A DNA stretch of 64,000 nucleotides from Arthrobacter sp. B1I2 (GTDB lineage Bacteria > Actinomycetota > Actinomycetes > Actinomycetales > Micrococcaceae). Of the stretch, positions 62,792 to 64,000 are shown piece after piece. Made by a program: the position numbers and the translations under genes. Below the pieces are notes generated by a model that worked only from the letters and a program-made list of their open reading frames with translations, was not told the origin of the DNA and did not search any database. The stretch lies in assembly GCF_030816485.1 (NCBI RefSeq), contig NZ_JAUSYC010000001.1, positions 1,302,001 through 1,366,000 of the forward strand. Reading direction: 5' to 3'. Position 1 is the first letter of the stretch, and every line of letters begins with the position of its first letter.

Positions 62792-62824
62792 GAGGGGACC
62801 AGTTCAGTACGAACTGGTCCCCTC
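62792..62824. terminator. Terminator after the coiled-coil protein gene
   Basis: A perfect 14-bp stem (62792-62805 with 62811-62824) with an AGTAC loop lies between the coiled-coil gene and the convergent DJ-1/PfpI gene, and can serve both. Confidence 0.8.
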
Positions 62825-62851
62825 TGCTATTGCCTCGGAACTGTGGCTTGC

Positions 62852-63550
62852 TCAGCCCAGGGCCGCGAGGACTTCCTTGGCTACGTCCTCACTGGACTGC
62901 GGGTTCTGGCCGGTGATGAGGTTGCGGTCGCGCACCACGTTGGAGGTCCAGGCGGCACCGTTTTCGATGACGGCACCCTTCTCCTTGAGCGCATCCTCCA
63001 CCAGCCACGGGGTGTTCTCGCCGGTCCCGCCGCCGAGCTCTTCCTCGTTGGTGAAGACCGTGAGGCGCCGGCCCTTGAAAGCGAACCCGCCGTCGTCGTC
63101 CGTTGCACTCAGCAGCCCCGCGGGACCGTGGCAGAACGGCGCAATGATCTTGCCGTCCTTGTTGGCTGTCACCAGCAGGCGGCCCAGGTCGGCGTCCTTG
63201 TAGAGGTCCGCCATGGGGCCGTGTCCGCCGGGCAGCACCACGGCGTCGTAGGCGGCGATGTCGACGTCGGCAAGCACCAGTGGGTGCGCAAGCTCGCCGT
63301 CGATTTTTTCCAGGTAGTCCCGGAAGCCTTGCGCCCGTTCCTCGCCGCCTGCGGACTCGGCGGCCAGGCTCACCTGGTCCACGGTGGGCTTCCTGCCGCC
63401 GGGGGTAGCCAGGTGGACCGTGTTTCCGGCTTCGGTCAGGGTCTGGTGTGACACCACCAGTTCCTCTGCCCAGTACCCGGTGGGGTGCTCGCTGCCGTCC
63501 TTCATGGTGAGGGAATCTGCGGCCGAGACGACCATCAGGATGTTTGCCAT
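62852..63550 (-). CDS. DJ-1/PfpI family protein (Hsp31-like, type 1 glutamine amidotransferase fold)
   Basis: 232 residues. The nucleophile elbow is APFCHGPAG (C140 with H141), and the upstream GYWAEELVVSHQTLTEAG carries the conserved Glu of the Hsp31 subgroup. DAVVLPGGHGPMADL supports the class I amidotransferase fold. Relatives act as glyoxalase III, deglycase-like or chaperone proteins; which applies is open. The ATG follows AGGAG by seven bases. An aldo/keto reductase gene lies just upstream on the same strand (24 bp), suggesting a joint role in reactive carbonyl detoxification. Confidence 0.88.
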   Translation of the reverse strand: MANILMVVSAADSLTMKDGSEHPTGYWAEELVVSHQTLTEAGNTVHLATPGGRKPTVDQVSLAAESAGGEERAQGFRDYLEKIDGELAHPLVLADVDIAAYDAVVLPGGHGPMADLYKDADLGRLLVTANKDGKIIAPFCHGPAGLLSATDDDGGFAFKGRRLTVFTNEEELGGGTGENTPWLVEDALKEKGAVIENGAAWTSNVVRDRNLITGQNPQSSEDVAKEVLAALG

Positions 63551-63574
63551 GGTGTTTCTCCTGTCTGTAATTCT

Positions 63575-64000
63575 TTACTTGCCGGCAGCTTCAAGCTCGG
63601 CGTACGTGTCGTCGTCGAGCGTGATGCCCGCGGCTGCCATATTTTCTTCCAGGTGCTGCACGGAACCGGTCCCGGGGATGGGCATCATGACGGGGGAGCG
63701 GCGCAGCAGCCAGGCCAGGGCCACCTGGGACGTGGTGGCGCCCAGGCGCTTGGCGGCCTCGTCCAGCGGTCCTCCCGGCTGGGCCAGCTCGCCCGCGGAA
63801 ATGGGCGCCCACGGGATGAAGCCGATGCCGTTCTCCTCCGAGTAGCGCAGTACGTCCTCGGAACTGCGGTCCGTCAGGTTGTAGCGGTTCTGGACCGTGG
63901 ATACCGTGAAGTGCTTTCCGGCCGCCTCCAGCTCCGCCACACTCACCTGGGACAGGCCCAGGGCGCGGACCTTGCCCTCGTCCTGGAGCTCGCGCAGCAC
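63575..64000 (-). CDS. Aldo/keto reductase, C-terminal part (cut by window end)
   Basis: 141 residues are visible; the N-terminus with the catalytic Tyr and TIM-barrel start lies beyond the window. The visible C-terminal part shows [14 protein letters not shown], the [17 protein letters not shown] segment, [14 protein letters not shown] and [18 protein letters not shown], typical of the AKR family's NADPH-binding end. It reduces aldehydes or ketones with NADPH. It is co-directional with the DJ-1/PfpI gene downstream. Confidence 0.9.
   Translation of the reverse strand: MLRELQDEGKVRALGLSQVSVAELEAAGKHFTVSTVQNRYNLTDRSSEDVLRYSEENGIGFIPWAPISAGELAQPGGPLDEAAKRLGATTSQVALAWLLRRSPVMMPIPGTGSVQHLEENMAAAGITLDDDTYAELEAAGK

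Overview
The window comes from a high-GC actinobacterium, almost certainly a member of the Arthrobacter/Pseudarthrobacter group (Micrococcaceae). The evidence is the actinobacterial type 23S/5S rRNA, strong GC bias at third codon positions, frequent GTG starts, several genes without a Shine-Dalgarno site, and the mix of choline, fructan, sugar-acid and sulfur-scavenging operons. No genus was confirmed by a search.

Layout: 1-1.3 kb is the end of an rRNA operon (23S 3' part, 5S, terminator). 1.5-12.7 kb holds HU, a CopD-CtaG membrane protein coupled to an NHLRC2-like thioredoxin/NHL protein, an AbiEi/DUF559 nuclease-like gene wrapped in short repeats, a HerA-like ATPase, a GNAT and an FAD/NAD(P)-binding protein. 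13.0-19.2 kb is an operon with a polar amino-acid type ABC transporter, a frameshifted DUF1684 gene and two flavin-dependent monooxygenases. With the divergent GNAT/FAD genes it resembles sulfur-salvage loci for S-modified cysteines. 19.3-26.6 kb (minus strand) is a fructan/fructoside operon: LacI regulator, two permeases, solute-binding lipoprotein, frameshifted GH32 fructosidase and PfkB kinase. 26.7-34.3 kb is a divergent LacI regulator plus a TRAP-transporter sugar-acid operon with two dehydrogenases, an ABM-domain protein and gluconokinase.

After a hydrolase and a third LLM oxidoreductase, an AT-richer accessory island runs from about 36.6 to 43.3 kb. It carries a Pycsar-type antiphage pair (pyrimidine nucleotide cyclase plus transmembrane effector), several uncharacterised membrane or winged-helix proteins, a frameshifted membrane gene and long stretches without clear genes. 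No integrase, transposase or tRNA was seen at its edges.

The core genome resumes with PCD, an HTH protein, metH, a trypsin-like lipoprotein, and an ECF transporter whose T, A, A and S parts are one 948-residue polypeptide paired with a DUF4430 lipoprotein. Next come a choline-to-betaine operon (betI-like, betB-like, betA-like, APC permease) with two BetI-like boxes over a promoter that should give a leaderless mRNA, an orphan binding protein that is a paralogue of the one at 14.9 kb, a 777-residue secreted coiled-coil protein, a DJ-1/PfpI protein and a truncated aldo/keto reductase. Hairpin terminators of one related family occur after at least two, perhaps three, unrelated operons. Three genes carry single-base frameshifts, which may be assembly errors.
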